NCBI GenBank assembly: GCA_030272585.1
Contig: BSYQ01000013.1
Span: 930,001 to 994,000 of the forward strand
Source of the DNA: Bryopsis sp. KO-2023
Taxonomy: Eukaryota > Chlorophyta > Ulvophyceae > Bryopsidales > Bryopsidaceae
Direction: 5' to 3'
Length of the DNA: 64,000 nt
The position numbers were made by a program, and so were the translations under genes. Below are positions 45,414 through 57,074 of the stretch, piece after piece. A model generated the notes under the pieces. The model made no database searches. It was not told the origin of the DNA and saw nothing but the letters and a program-made list of their open reading frames with translations. How positions within the stretch are numbered: the first letter of the stretch is position 1; each line of letters begins with the position of its first letter.

Positions 45414-48400
45414 TCCTTACTGAGTGTTGTGCTCCTCACTGGTGCATTTCCCTTGCCCCCCTCGTTTCTTTCGCGTCCTAGCCCAAACGTCGACGTTTGA
45501 ACTTCCGTCGACCCCACTGCAACCCCTGTCCCAATCTTTTTCCCACCGGCGAAGTATACAGCCATCTTACCGAAGTTCTCCAGGACGAGAATACCGCTGC
45601 GCTGAGTGATGGTTCCGGACAAAACCATGTGCTGGGAAGAACATGAGGGTGTTTGTACAGCCAGAAAAATAGTGCCAGGGTGCTCGGCATCAGACAACGT
45701 AACTCGAAAGGAATGCCTGCTCCCTGGGAGGACAGTAAAGCCACTTGTAACGACTCTGCCCTGCAGATCGCTTTTTCTGCTTCAATACACTGAAGACTGC
45801 GACCCTGCCGGTCTGCCAGTCTGAACTGCCGTTCTATTGAACGACCATGGGAGAGACACTTGAACCTAGCAAGGTTCAAGGGCGAGATCAGGTTCCAAAC
45901 TAAGGTTACAAGAATGTCCAAACCCCAACAACTTATACCGTTTCTTCCAACCCTGATCCAAACTGATCCTAAGCCATAACATCAGTCTGCATCAGTGTTG
46001 CAGACCATCAAACTACCAAGTTCCTTTCAGTCCCCTTTCATGACATGCAGCCTCAGACACCTTGCACGGTACTGCGGTCCTGAGTCTGCCACCTAAGACC
46101 TTCTAGAACCTTGTGCCTGCCAGCTCTGCAGCCCACGTTCTGCAACGCTGCCAGCACCTGTCTGCCATCAGCAACCCTGTCAGCCCGACTACTCTGCCAC
46201 TTCGTCAGTCTGCCAATCTGCTGACTACCAGTCCTTTAGTCTGCAGGTCTGAAGGACCTGAACCATTCCTGCTTCTGCAGAATCATAGCAGTCAACCTGC
46301 AGCTCTAACCTGTCAGCCCAATCACTGCCAGTCTGCAAGCCTGCAGGTCTGCCTGAATCTCCTTTGATTCTGCCGAATCCTTACATTCCTCCCCATCTAG
46401 TTGGCAGTAGTCCCTTACTGCCCTAAGAGACTTATAACAACCTTGTCCCTTGGATTTCAAATACCCAAAGGAACTTCTGCCTCAAAGTTCAGTTTGAAAA
46501 GTTGCTATCCCATCTTGCCAACTACCAAACACCTTTTGGAAGGACTGACCAACTAAAAATATCCTTTCGAAAAATATATGCTTCTTTCTCAACATTCTGG
46601 AGCATACCTCTGAATTGCCTAGAAAACTACTCAGAAAAATCCCAATAACACAAATAAGAAAACCGAAGAACTTCCCTTTCGGAATTGTAATGTGCTACTG
46701 AACAAAATTCAATTCCTTTCTGCAGCCTATAAACTCCATAGATTTTAATATTGACTATTTGAGAAGCCAACAGAAAAATAGCAAAAATCTGCTGCAGCTT
46801 TTAGAGTCTCAGCAATTCACCTTTCTGCTCAAATATCGTTTTTCAATGATAAAAGAAAGACACCAAATATTTTGCAACTACCAAAACTTCTGAAACTTCA
46901 TAGTGTCCCATAATTTCCAACTCAACAATTGCATATTGAAAACCTGCAAACTGCCACCACTGTCTGCAAATTATCTCTGCAACTATTGCCACAGTCTGCA
47001 ACCCTGCAAACTGGTACTACCACAATCCAGAACTCTACAAACTGTTGCTGCCAAAATTTGCAACTCAGCAAAATGCCACTTTCACAATATGCAAACTGTC
47101 TTGGAGTAAAGAAGAAGGTTGAATGACTGAAGTTCTGTCTCCCAAAAGAAGTTTCCAACCTTTTGAAAACCAAGAGATCACCAGTCACTCCAGCAGCTCC
47201 TCAGAGTTGAAGCTCCTTGCTGCATAGTGAGCTGCCACATGTCTCCACCAAGTTAGCCTTCCGCATAGCAATGAAAAGCGAGCGATAGGATCTTGCAACA
47301 ACAAGTCTCCAGATGTTCTTCAATGAAGAAGTGAGCTTGCTCCTCAATTTTTCCCTGAAGCATGCTCCCTTCTGTTCCTGCTTCCTCTCTCCTGAGTCAA
47401 GAATGTTCAGAGTACCTAAAGATTGATTGCATTAATTGTTCCCGAGTTCTTCTATGCCTTCTCCGGTTTTCCCATATATGAATCTATACAAACCAGAGTA
47501 TATGAAAACCCAGAAATTCCACTTGGCCTATCCTGACTTAATGAAATCAACCCTTTCTTTCAACCAGCAAGACTTCACTCAGTGATATTTCCTTTTTCTT
47601 TGATAAATATCCAACAACTGAGTGCTGAAAGAATCCATACCAATGTACCCTCTGAAATTCAGTAAACCTCAAGTAAGCACCGATCTAACTGATTCAATCA
47701 ATGGTCATGCAAACTTCTGTAAATTCCAAACCAACTAAATCCACAGCAAAATATGTGTCGTGAACCAGAATATTTCAGTCCACCAGAAACACCCTTGCTA
47801 AGACTGCAAATGTTCACTTCTGCATCGTCCTAAAGTAGTGAACTATGCCTAGTTCCTTAATCCACTCTGCAAGAACTGTAGAACTGAAAACACATATTTA
47901 CTGACCACCAAGATATTGCAAACACTATCCATGAATTCCCATCAGCTCTGAAAGAGTATTACTAACAACCTCTTCCTTTTCTCAGAAACCTTAATGAAGG
48001 TGTGTGTCTCTTTGCAACACCTACTGAAACAAATGCAATTTTGGAAAAACAAAAATGAAACGCATCGGTTGAACCGAGGCCCCCTCCCCATCTGAAATGG
48101 AGCTTGTCCTCAAGCAACCATGCAACCATGCAAAACCATATCACTGTACCAGCTACAGAAAGTTGAGCTGTTCGGAGCAGCCAAAATAACCCCAAACAAC
48201 TGAACAAACTACTTCAGAAAACAAGCCTGAAAAACTGAAGGCCTGAATTTGCTCTGCCAAAGTCAGAATAATCTGCTGCCCCAGATTGTAACCAAACGTT
48301 CAGTTCTCAACCTTTCTGATTTGTTTTGTTCTCACACAAATATACACCAACTACGTCACCAAAGATCAAAGCTATTTCTGATTCATTGACTAGAAAAGAA

Positions 48401-51400
48401 ATAGAAAAGAAAGAAAACACAGAAAATTTTGCAGCCCTGCAAAGTGTTCCTGCAGCTAACAGGTTCTGCACCTGCAATGTACCAACTGCCCATAACAAAT
48501 GTCCAGATCTCCTGCAAAAATTTTCACTGTCCCTTTTGTTTCTTTGTATGTAAAGCTGAACCTGACCATCGAATGTCATAACCTTCAGCTCCTGATCTTT
48601 GACACCATGCTATCCATGCATCAAGTTCAAACACTAGCCCATTGTGTTTACTAGTACATCGTCATGAAATAAAAGAGTTGCCAACTCATGCTACTTCATG
48701 TCTAACCACTGCAAACAAACTCAAGAAGAAATCCACCTGAAAATCTGAATCCTGCCTGAAAATCTGAAAGAACTATTCTCTTCTTTTCTTTAACTCTGCT
48801 GATTTCCACTGATTCAAACACCAAATCAGAGATAGATCTTCAGAAACTGAAAATCCTTTGCTTTTCCTTCTGAGCTTTATATTTCTCACAATAATATTTG
48901 AACTACCGCTGGTCCACGTATATATAGACTTCTCAAAGAAATCAGAAATATAGACTTCACCCCTGATTTTCTTTCTTGATCTCCTGAAAATCTGCAACTC
49001 AAACCAGATCTAATGTATCGAATCAAAATAAAGCATTTTCCAGATTTCAGTCACTGCCAATTAAGTCCAAAAGTGACTGCAACAATACCAACTTCTGTCA
49101 CTGAAAATTGCTATCTCTGATGCAGTTTGACACAACCATATCTTTCACAGGGAACCCTGAATTTCCCTCAGAAAATTTTCAGCTCAACAACCAGTCTATG
49201 GACCTGTAAAATAGAAATCAGAGTCCTCCTTTCAAGCAAAAACTGCAACTCCATCTGCAGTCTGAAATAGAGCCCAAATCTCTCATTTTCAAGCCTTTCA
49301 AATGTTGTAATTCTGCCACTGATTTGCCAAACTAATTTCCATAAACAAAACTGAAATGAAAGCTCTTTTGTAGGTTTCTGTACTTGCCCCTTTTTAATCA
49401 GCCATACTCAAGTGGCAGCAAATACTAACACCACAAAGACAAATCTCACAATGCATCAGATATTTTTCTAAACCAATACTCTGATCCTCTTTCCTCTAGA
49501 GCTGAGGTCTCTTCACACTCTGCAACTCCTAGAAAAGATCATTGTATTTTCCTTCGACTCAACTACATTCCTTCAACAATCTGAAAAGGTGATATCAGAT
49601 GCAGTTCACATGTTACTGCATCCACTGAAAATTTCTCTAGCCAATTTCAGAATCCTAGCTAGCTTCTAGTTATAGGCAAGATGTAGATATTCCAATTCTA
49701 CATCCCTACCTATCGATATACAATTTTCTCCACGTCACGAAATCACCGACAATAAAAATTCAGTTCCTTCTCAAAACAACAACTGCACGCCGTACACAAT
49801 CTGCCTGGCATGTATTCTCATTTCAGCCGCACGCCGCACACGGCCTGCCTGGCATGTCCACTGCACTTCCATAAAGATCAATCGCACGCCGTACACAATC
49901 TGCCTGGCATGTATTCTCATTTCAGCCGCACGCCGCACACGGCCTGCCTGGCATGTACACTTCACTTCGAAGTTTAGACTATGTCCTTTAAAGTAGACTT
50001 CATTAGGTCTACCCAGCCCATAACTCCTCGCTCACAAAAACAAATCTGATGTGCCTGCAGAACACATCATGCAGGTCAGGTGTGGCCCCACATGACCCTA
50101 CACCCCCTGCCTCAGAGAGCTGAGCAGTTGCGGCTACTCTCGGCCTACGAACCCCCTCAGCCTCAGAAATCCTCCTCCAAAAATTCTGCAGGTCAGTACT
50201 CCCCGCACTGCACCTCAGAACTTTTCCTTGAAAATCTGCAGATGCTGCGACTCCCCGCCCAGCATCTACTAACACATTAACTGAACAGTCTACAAGTCCC
50301 CTGGGGGACCGTCCCCCTCGTCGCCTAGCGGGCCACCTGCAGCACTGCTCACCTTCTCCTCAAGGCCTCCAGAATTCCCTGCACCAGTGTCCTTGCCCGG
50401 ACCACCACCTGCAGAAATTCCATCCACCAGACTTACACACTTCTCCGTAGTTGCGGCTGCACCGGCACTCCAACTTCGGAATGGACTCTGCGCCCATAGG
50501 CTACCCTCCCCTGAGGTAACACCCTGTGTGAGTGGCTACGCCGGCCTTCTCACACTCCACTTCTGTCCTCCTTCGCCTCTTTTCTCACTCCTGCAAGTCC
50601 TCCCTGGACTTCCATCCCCGCGAAAACTTGGGGCTGAGCAACTTTCTTGAGGGATGCTGATCTTAGCTTCCCCGCTCAGTTGTCCTACATGAGTGTATGC
50701 TTCCCATGGCACTCCACTCATGCACCATCTCCTCAGATGTAGCTACACATGGCTTTTCATCTGCAAGAGATATCTGCAAGTCTTGCTCTCCTTTTCTCAC
50801 TTCACAACCCATAAGCACCACCTGGTGCTATCACCTTAAACTCTCTTTTTTTTTTTTTAACTTGTACTCTTCTCGTAAAAAGCATTGTAGTCAGGTGCTG
50901 CCCAAGGATATAAAATCTGCCACATTTCACTTTCCTTCTTTTCTTCTCCTGTTTTACTTTAATAAATCAGCAAAATACTGAGTGCACCTCTTTCTTTTGT
51001 CACAACAAACCACTAAGTATATTATGGCAGTCCAAACACAAAAATCTGCCACAGTTTCTTTGTGTAAAGAATGCCTGAAAACTTCAGGTGACTCCAGCAT
51101 ATCACTAATATACTTTCTGCTTCCAACAGGATAGAAACTCTACCAAAACAACTGTCAGAAATATACTCCCTTTGAAAATCAGCAACCACTCTTTATCCAA
51201 ATGAAAAAGGAAGAACAGAACTATACCAAACAAGCAAAGAATACTTCTCTTTTGTTCAGCCATCTGCCCTATAGACTTCTGCACTTTTTCTCTGCCTCAA
51301 GAGTACTACTGCTGATTCAATAACTGTCCTGAAATTTTCTGGAAACCTGAATAAACTTCCAGAATGAGATATATCCTGAAAATCTATTTTCCAACACCTC

Positions 51401-54400
51401 AAAGACAAATAACCAAGAGTGTAACCAGAAATTCCTTTTCTCTAAGACCAAGCTTCTTCAACCAACTCTGCTACCACCAAAGTCTTGTTGAAATAAAAAC
51501 CTAAGTACTGAGAAAATGCTGCCATCAACCAATGAAAATACCCTCCTAATCAATGGGTAGGATGTGGCTGCTTTATCACTTCATCCTCCCCATCTGATTT
51601 CTTTTCTCTTTGAAACACAATCAGTATTTTCAAACAGCTTAATTTCCAGAATTTCCCTAGACTACCTTTGAAAATTCAGTCTCTAACAATACTACCACAA
51701 TTGAGTATTGTTCCCTTCCAGAAAATTCTCTAATCACTAGCAACTGTTTTCTGCTCAATAAGGGGCATCCTTTAACAAAATAACCTGCCCTCATATCAAT
51801 GTATCCGACTGAAAACTTTCTGCTAGCGGAAAATAGAAGATGTCCTATTTCAGAACACCCATAATAGAAGAAAAGACCAGCTACTGCTGTACCAAACATT
51901 TCTTCAATTCACTACTATCACTCAGCCTACTAAAGAAGAGTTCCATGGGCCTATTGGTCCCTTCAAAAAAAATCTACATCTTTTCTGACCTGCCGAGCAA
52001 GGCAAAATATATAAAATACCTTGCCAACACACCTAATATCTGCCCTGCCAACAACAGAAAATGATCTGCCACGGATCTATAAAAAGACTGATATTCTGTC
52101 ACTTGTCCCACCAAACAACAGAAAATAATCTGCCACTAGTCTATTATAGAACGAAAACTTCATGTCATTGACATTCTTCTGAGAATAACCTGCCACTGGT
52201 CTATTCAGAAATCAGAGCAAAATACCATAGGGTCCATCAAGAAAAAGACAAGACAACCCTTCAACAGAAACACAAACACTATACCTCCACTGACCAATAG
52301 AGTAGAACTGAAAAGTGCCTTAGCTTTCTGCAAGCAACTCTAAAATAAGTTCTGACCTTCAGTTCTCCTCATTTCAAGTTCAGAAACGACTCTGAAAAAT
52401 TCCCTCAAGCTATTGTGCATTCACTGAAACACCTGAAAATGTTCCCACAATCAACACAAATGTAGCAAGTGTTCTTGATGTACAAACATCCAAAATATGT
52501 ATGCACAATCACATCAAAGCTGATGTGACACATGTTCTGACCTGCCACTAAAGCCAAGAATTTTTCCACTGCAACCTTCCACACTCTGAAATGATTAGTC
52601 ACCACTACTGCTCAAATCCACTGAGCCAAGGATAAATCTCCACTAACAAATGCACAAATCCAAGCAAACAAGGAGGAACTCCTGATCAGAGAAATCCTAA
52701 CTTCTGACCAATAAAGCTGTCAAATATCACCACCAGACTTTTGAAAGAATATCAAATCTTCCCTGAAAAATCTGCCTGGTCTCAAAGACTCTTTCCAGAA
52801 TTTTCCCCACTAACTTGTGATCAATTCAAAGCCTTTCAGAACATCTCCCTCACTTCAGCCTGAAAATTTGACTGCAACTCTGAAATCCTTTATAAAGTGA
52901 TCAAACATCTTTTCCAGAATGTGTACTGCAATCAGAAGATCATAGATCACCTGATCCTGAAATCAATCTGCAGCTCACTACTTCTAAAGTCACTTCAATC
53001 AACCAACGAAATGATCAGATCACTCAAATGTAACCCTGCAAGTACGTAACACTCTTGCATCTCACGTCTGCGCTCAACTTACGCTCAACCTGCGCTCAAC
53101 CTGAGTCAGTTAAGCGATGCCTGCATCAGTCGCACTCACTGCGTACACTGCAACTCTTCCTGGTCGCAGCAACTTAATGTGTGCTGCGCACTTCTCACTC
53201 TCGCATACAACCTGCCACGTTCTGTGCAAGTCCATCAGATCCTGCACCTTGTGCCGACCTTGCACAGAGCTGCGCGTTTCTGCGTCAGCTGCGCGATCCC
53301 TGCATCAGCTGTGCGATCCCTGCATCAGCTGTGCGATCCCTGCATCAGCTGTTCCTTCAATCGACACGCAGTCCCAACATCGTCTGCGAACTTCCATCAA
53401 GAGCTGCACAGTTCCATAAACACTGCGCAGTCCCTGCATCCTGCATAGGCTGCCCATCCTGCATCTGCGCGAAATGTCCCATCGACATTGCAATCCGCTG
53501 CACGCAGCGTAACTCTGTCGTCTGCAGTGCAATTTCGCATGTGCAGCGCTTTCCTGTGGCTGCTGCGCGTCACATCATCCACTTATGCAGTGCCAACTTC
53601 GCTGCGCCATTTCGCCTGTGCAGCGCATTCCTGTGGCTGCTGGCTGCTGCGCCAACATTCGTTGCGCACCTCCAGCAAAACCTGCGCACTTTACGCCTGC
53701 GTGTACAGCGCAATTCCACATCTGCGGTACAGCTCTGCATCTGCGGCGCAATCCTGGATCTGCTGCGCAGTTCTACATCTGCGACGCAATCCTCCAACTG
53801 CTGCGCCACCCAACGTCTCCTGCGACGCTGCATAGTCGTGCTACGCTTGACAATGCTGCGCGCCTGTGTGTAAGATGCGCTTCTACATACTCCAATGTAT
53901 TGCCCTGCGCTCTACACATCACTTCTGCGAAATCTGTCTGCCGCAGTGTTCTTACACACACTGCGCCCATTCTACTCCTGACGCTGATTCAGCGACTTTC
54001 CTTCACACAGCACACTCGAACACTCCAATAGATAACTGCAAATCTGCAAAGCACTGGCGTTTGTCTGCCTTGCAAACCTCTGCTTTGCACTGTGCTGTGT
54101 GCCTGCTAGTGTTCTGCGCCTCTGCGCCTTCTCACTGCGCGCCTGCCGCGCATACTGCTGCCTCTGCAGCCTGCCAGACTCGTTTGTGATCTTGTCACAA
54201 GCCTGCTCCGAAACCACTGTAACGACTCTGCCCTGCAGATCGCTTTTTCTGCTTCAATACACTGAAGACTGCGACCCTGCCGGTCTGCCAGTCTGAACTG
54301 CCGTTCTATTGAACGACCATGGGAGAGACACTTGAACCTAGCAAGGTTCAAGGGCGAGATCAGGTTCCAAACTAAGGTTACAAGAATGTCCAAACCCCAA

Positions 54401-56428
54401 CAACTTATACCGTTTCTTCCAACCCTGATCCAAACTGATCCTAAGCCATAACATCAGTCTGCATCAGTGTTGCAGACCATCAAACTACCAAGTTCCTTTC
54501 AGTCCCCTTTCATGACATGCAGCCTCAGACACCTTGCACGGTACTGCGGTCCTGAGTCTGCCACCTAAGACCTTCTAGAACCTTGTGCCTGCCAGCTCTG
54601 CAGCCCACGTTCTGCAACGCTGCCAGCACCTGTCTGCCATCAGCAACCCTGTCAGCCCGACTACTCTGCCACTTCGTCAGTCTGCCAATCTGCTGACTAC
54701 CAGTCCTTTAGTCTGCAGGTCTGAAGGACCTGAACCATTCCTGCTTCTGCAGAATCATAGCAGTCAACCTGCAGCTCTAACCTGTCAGCCCAATCACTGC
54801 CAGTCTGCAAGCCTGCAGGTCTGCCTGAATCTCCTTTGATTCTGCCGAATCCTTACACCACTGTCAGGCACCCTAAGGACGACTTCCGACGAACGCTTTG
54901 TTTTTCCGACCGTAAAGGTGGGAATGACTTTATTCGTCGCCTTGTGTACCGCACAATCCCCTGCAGGGTCGAGCACGAGGCCGAAAGCCCCTAAGGCAGG
55001 CTTGCCTAGGATAGTGGTCGACCCTTTTTCGACGACGAAAAAAACCAGACGCTGACACGCGGGGCCTAAGCTGACTTCGAGCTCAGTCGACCCTTTAACT
55101 CTACTGACAACGCCATCAAAACTTTCAAGCTCCTGGCGATGCTCCTCTGAGTAACTCACGCCTAACTTCCGAGCCACCCTTAAGGGCAGTACATTGCACG
55201 CTGCACCTGTGTCGAGAAGCACAGTCGTGTGCTTCCCTTCCACAGAGGCGGTTACCGACATTTGGGTCGACGTCGGCCCACCCACTTGTTTTCCCACCGC
55301 CTTAACCTGAAAACTGGACGACTCCTTTTCCTGCTCGTCATCGTCAGAATCCAAAAACGAAATCCACGGAAATTCACTCACGTTTTTTATGCCATAGCGA
55401 TCCTTTTCTCTCACCCTCGACTCCTCTCCCTCGGTCTCGGCCTTCGCGATAAATTCTTTTACTTTTTCTCTAAACCACTTCTTCCGAACCGCTCTTTCCA
55501 TGCAGCTTAGTAAATGCGGCATGCGTGGGCACGTGAGAGGAAACGAAATGTTTCCAGCGCCCGAAACCAAACGAACCCCAAGAGCCGCGTGGTCTTCCTG
55601 CTCCGACTCCTCCTGCTGTTGCTGCTGCGAGTTCCACTCCTGCACACCTTGGACTGGAGGGCGATCCGTGCTCGCCAAGCTAGCCTCTTCCCACATCTCC
55701 GCGAGTGTTGCTGCTGCACGCACCGTTTGTGGCTGGCGTACTTCCACCTGAGCTCGTAAAGCACTCCGAAGGCCGCCCACGTACATGTGTACAAGTTCTT
55801 CGTCAGAGGCTCCTTCGATTTCCAGTGCGAGAGAGCGAAAGGCCTTCGTATACTCACGGACAGACTGGTTCTTGTTCTGGGTCAGATGTCGAATCCGTTG
55901 TCGCCCCTTAAAGCTAGCATTCTGAGTCCCAAACTCTTTCTGCAACTCCAACAACAGGGACATATATGTCAAGTGTTCGCCAGGTTCAGCTCGGGTCAAG
56001 CGCATGCGCAACCATCGTTGTGCACTTCCTGTAAGTAGAGCTTGAAAAACGGCCCGCTTATCCTCCTCACGGACCCTGGCCCCCTCGAAATATAGATCCA
56101 ACCCAAAACTCCAGTCCACGACATCTTGTTTGTCGTCACCTGAAAACAGAGGGGGACGGGGCAGTCTCGCCTGTGTTGCTCTTCCTTGTCCAAATGGTCC
56201 AGGGTCCGAGTGGTACGGTGTAGGAGCACGATCATCAAGAGTGCCTCTAAGGTCAGAGAGCTCCTTTTCGAGTGCTGCCAAACGCAGGTGATCAGCAGTG
56301 GACGTCCGGTCAGGTTCCCGAGCTTGTTCACCTCTGCTTCCCAACGACTCCTCCAGGTGTCGTTCCAACAAGTTTTGAGGCGGCGCCGAAGGTTCGGCTA
56401 CGTGTGGGTGTGGGTGTTCTTCAGACAT
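45401..56428 (-). CDS. gag: Element A gag-protease, split by element B
   Basis: Coding parts 56428-54858 and 45740-45401 join (one CCACT copy removed) into 1,911 bases, 636 residues and TAA. Residues 90-250 look like a retrotransposon gag (DDKQDVVDWSFGLDLYFEG, NQSVREYTKAFRSL). No CCHC zinc knuckle is seen. The aspartic protease has LLDTGAACNVLP (DTG at 406-408) and TTILGKPALG. The last codons overlap a slippery heptamer. As it stands the frame is cut by B after VPDSG and is non-functional. The start ATG is only 15 bases inside the LTR, directly after the primer-binding site. Confidence 0.85.
45407..45413 (-). promoter_or_regulatory. -1 ribosomal frameshift heptamer A AAA AAC
   Basis: In the gag frame the end reads GAA AAA AAC GAA TAA. 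The heptamer A AAA AAC is the canonical X XXY YYZ type, and a -1 slip continues as CGA ATA AAG GGG straight into pol. A G-rich stretch follows four bases on. No downstream pseudoknot was worked out. Confidence 0.8.
45746..46385 (-). repeat. Element B 3' LTR
   Basis: 640 bp with TG..CA ends, same as 54218-54857 by eye. Confidence 0.95.
46386..46400 (-). promoter_or_regulatory. Element B polypurine tract
   Basis: CTAGATGGGGAGGAA on the minus strand directly abuts the 3' LTR, the expected site for second-strand priming. Confidence 0.75.
46401..53030 (-). other. Non-coding interior of element B
   Basis: Plus strand is poor in G and rich in A, C and T, with CTGAAAATCTGCCA-like words recurring irregularly. 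The element's own RNA (minus strand) is therefore poor in C. No gene or RNA family was recognised. Confidence 0.6.
49785..49980. repeat. Two 99-bp direct repeats in element B
   Basis: Units start at 49785 and 49884 with GCACGCCGTACACAATCTGC. Each has an inner half-repeat GCACGCCG[TC]ACAC....GCCTGGCATGT, so the structure is 2 x 2. Confidence 0.85.
53031..54200. repeat. TGCGC-rich part of element B with a 20-bp tandem repeat
   Basis: GCGC, CTGCG and TGCGCA words are dense here, unlike the rest of B. 53290-53350 holds three to four units of GCGATCCCTGCATCAGCTGT. It lies next to the 5' LTR, where a packaging signal would be expected. Confidence 0.6.
54205..54216 (-). promoter_or_regulatory. Element B primer-binding site
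   Basis: TGGTTTCGGAGC begins one base inside the 5' LTR. It would pair with a tRNA ending GCTCCGAAACCA. Confidence 0.8.
54218..54857 (-). repeat. Element B 5' LTR
   Basis: 640 bp, partner of 45746-46385. Confidence 0.95.
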
Positions 56429-56431
56429 AAG

Positions 56432-56443
56432 GCTCCGAAACCA
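56432..56443 (-). promoter_or_regulatory. Element A primer-binding site
   Basis: TGGTTTCGGAGC directly abuts the 5' LTR. It is the same 12 bases as in element B. The gag ATG starts three bases after it. Confidence 0.85.
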
Positions 56444-56728
56444 TGTAAAATGTGACGTAGTGTTTGCGACTTTCCAGTCGTCTTCTGAACTGTGTGTCTT
56501 CCGACAGTCGGTTCTTTCTTGCCTTCCGGCTAGACACTTGGCCTTTCGGCACCAGACTACTTCTGAGAATGGATTGGATTACAACAAGATCGATCTGTCT
56601 GTTCCTGCCACGCCTCTTATACTTCCCACCACTCACATTCTCCTTCCACCATTGTCCCTCATTAACAACTAAAGCTTCATTCCACCAAATGTCCCAAAAA
56701 ACCATAAACAACCATCATTCATTTAACA
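56444..56728 (-). repeat. Element A 5' LTR
   Basis: 285 bp, partner of 41867-42151. It should carry the element promoter, firing leftward, away from the SPX-RING gene. Confidence 0.95.
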
Positions 56729-57074
56729 GTGTGGAGCACACGCTGGATCGCCACCAGTGATTGTCAATCGGTGACTTGGGGTGTGGTTGGCGGGCCCTGA
56801 CTGCGCGCGAAAGATTTTCAAAGATCAACAACAACAGCGAACAAGTTTTGGCACAAAGACAGCACAGCGTTTCGTCCCAGAGCTCGAGTCGCCCCGTTTC
56901 GAGGTGACCCTTTGCGCACCTCTTTGTTCGGAGCTTCGTTGGATGTGTTGGAGCCATTCGTGTTCAATGTTTTTTTTCGTCTCGTTTTCTGTTGCAGGTT
57001 CTCATTGGTTGGAGTATTTTTTTTTGGTTTTCGCTGCGTGCCTTTTTGGTCGAAAGGCGACGTCCACACACGCG
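56729..57074 (+). promoter_or_regulatory. SPX-RING upstream region cut by element A
   Basis: Only 346 bases separate the LTR from the start codon. No TATA box is evident. Native promoter sequence farther upstream is now 14.9 kb away. Confidence 0.4.

Larger units (their letters stand above)
45746..54857 (-). mobile_element. Element B: 9.1-kb non-coding LTR element (LARD-like)
   Basis: Two 640-bp LTRs, identical by eye (TGTAACGACTC..GAATCCTTACA), are flanked by a perfect 5-bp duplication CCACT (45741-45745 and 54858-54862). On the minus strand the primer-binding site is TGGTTTCGGAGC and the polypurine tract ATGGGGAGGAA. The 7.8-kb interior has no open frame over about 230 codons, none matching gag or pol. 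This is the definition of a large retrotransposon derivative. It must be moved by a partner; element A has the same primer-binding site. Confidence 0.93.
41867..56728 (-). mobile_element. Ty3/gypsy LTR retrotransposon A, interrupted by element B
   Basis: Two 285-bp LTRs, identical by eye, begin TGTAAAATGTG and end TTTAACA on the plus strand. They are flanked by GTGT at 41863-41866 and 56729-56732 (4-bp duplication). On the minus strand the order is LTR, primer-binding site, gag-PR, frameshift site, pol (RT-RNase H-IN), LTR. Without B (45746-54857) and one CCACT copy, gag-PR is open. Pol is open too. Identical LTRs and open frames mean a recent insertion that was competent when it jumped. The right LTR lies 346 bp before the SPX-RING start codon. 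Confidence 0.95.

Noticed and set aside
45478-45921. 147-codon minus-strand frame crossing the B/A junction
   Set aside because: It runs from the LTR of B into gag in the wrong frame. The correct gag frame is restored only when B is removed.
53117-54189. Cys/Ala/Ser-rich open frames up to 230 codons in element B
   Set aside because: They arise from TGC/GCA-rich repeats in three frames at once and match no domain.
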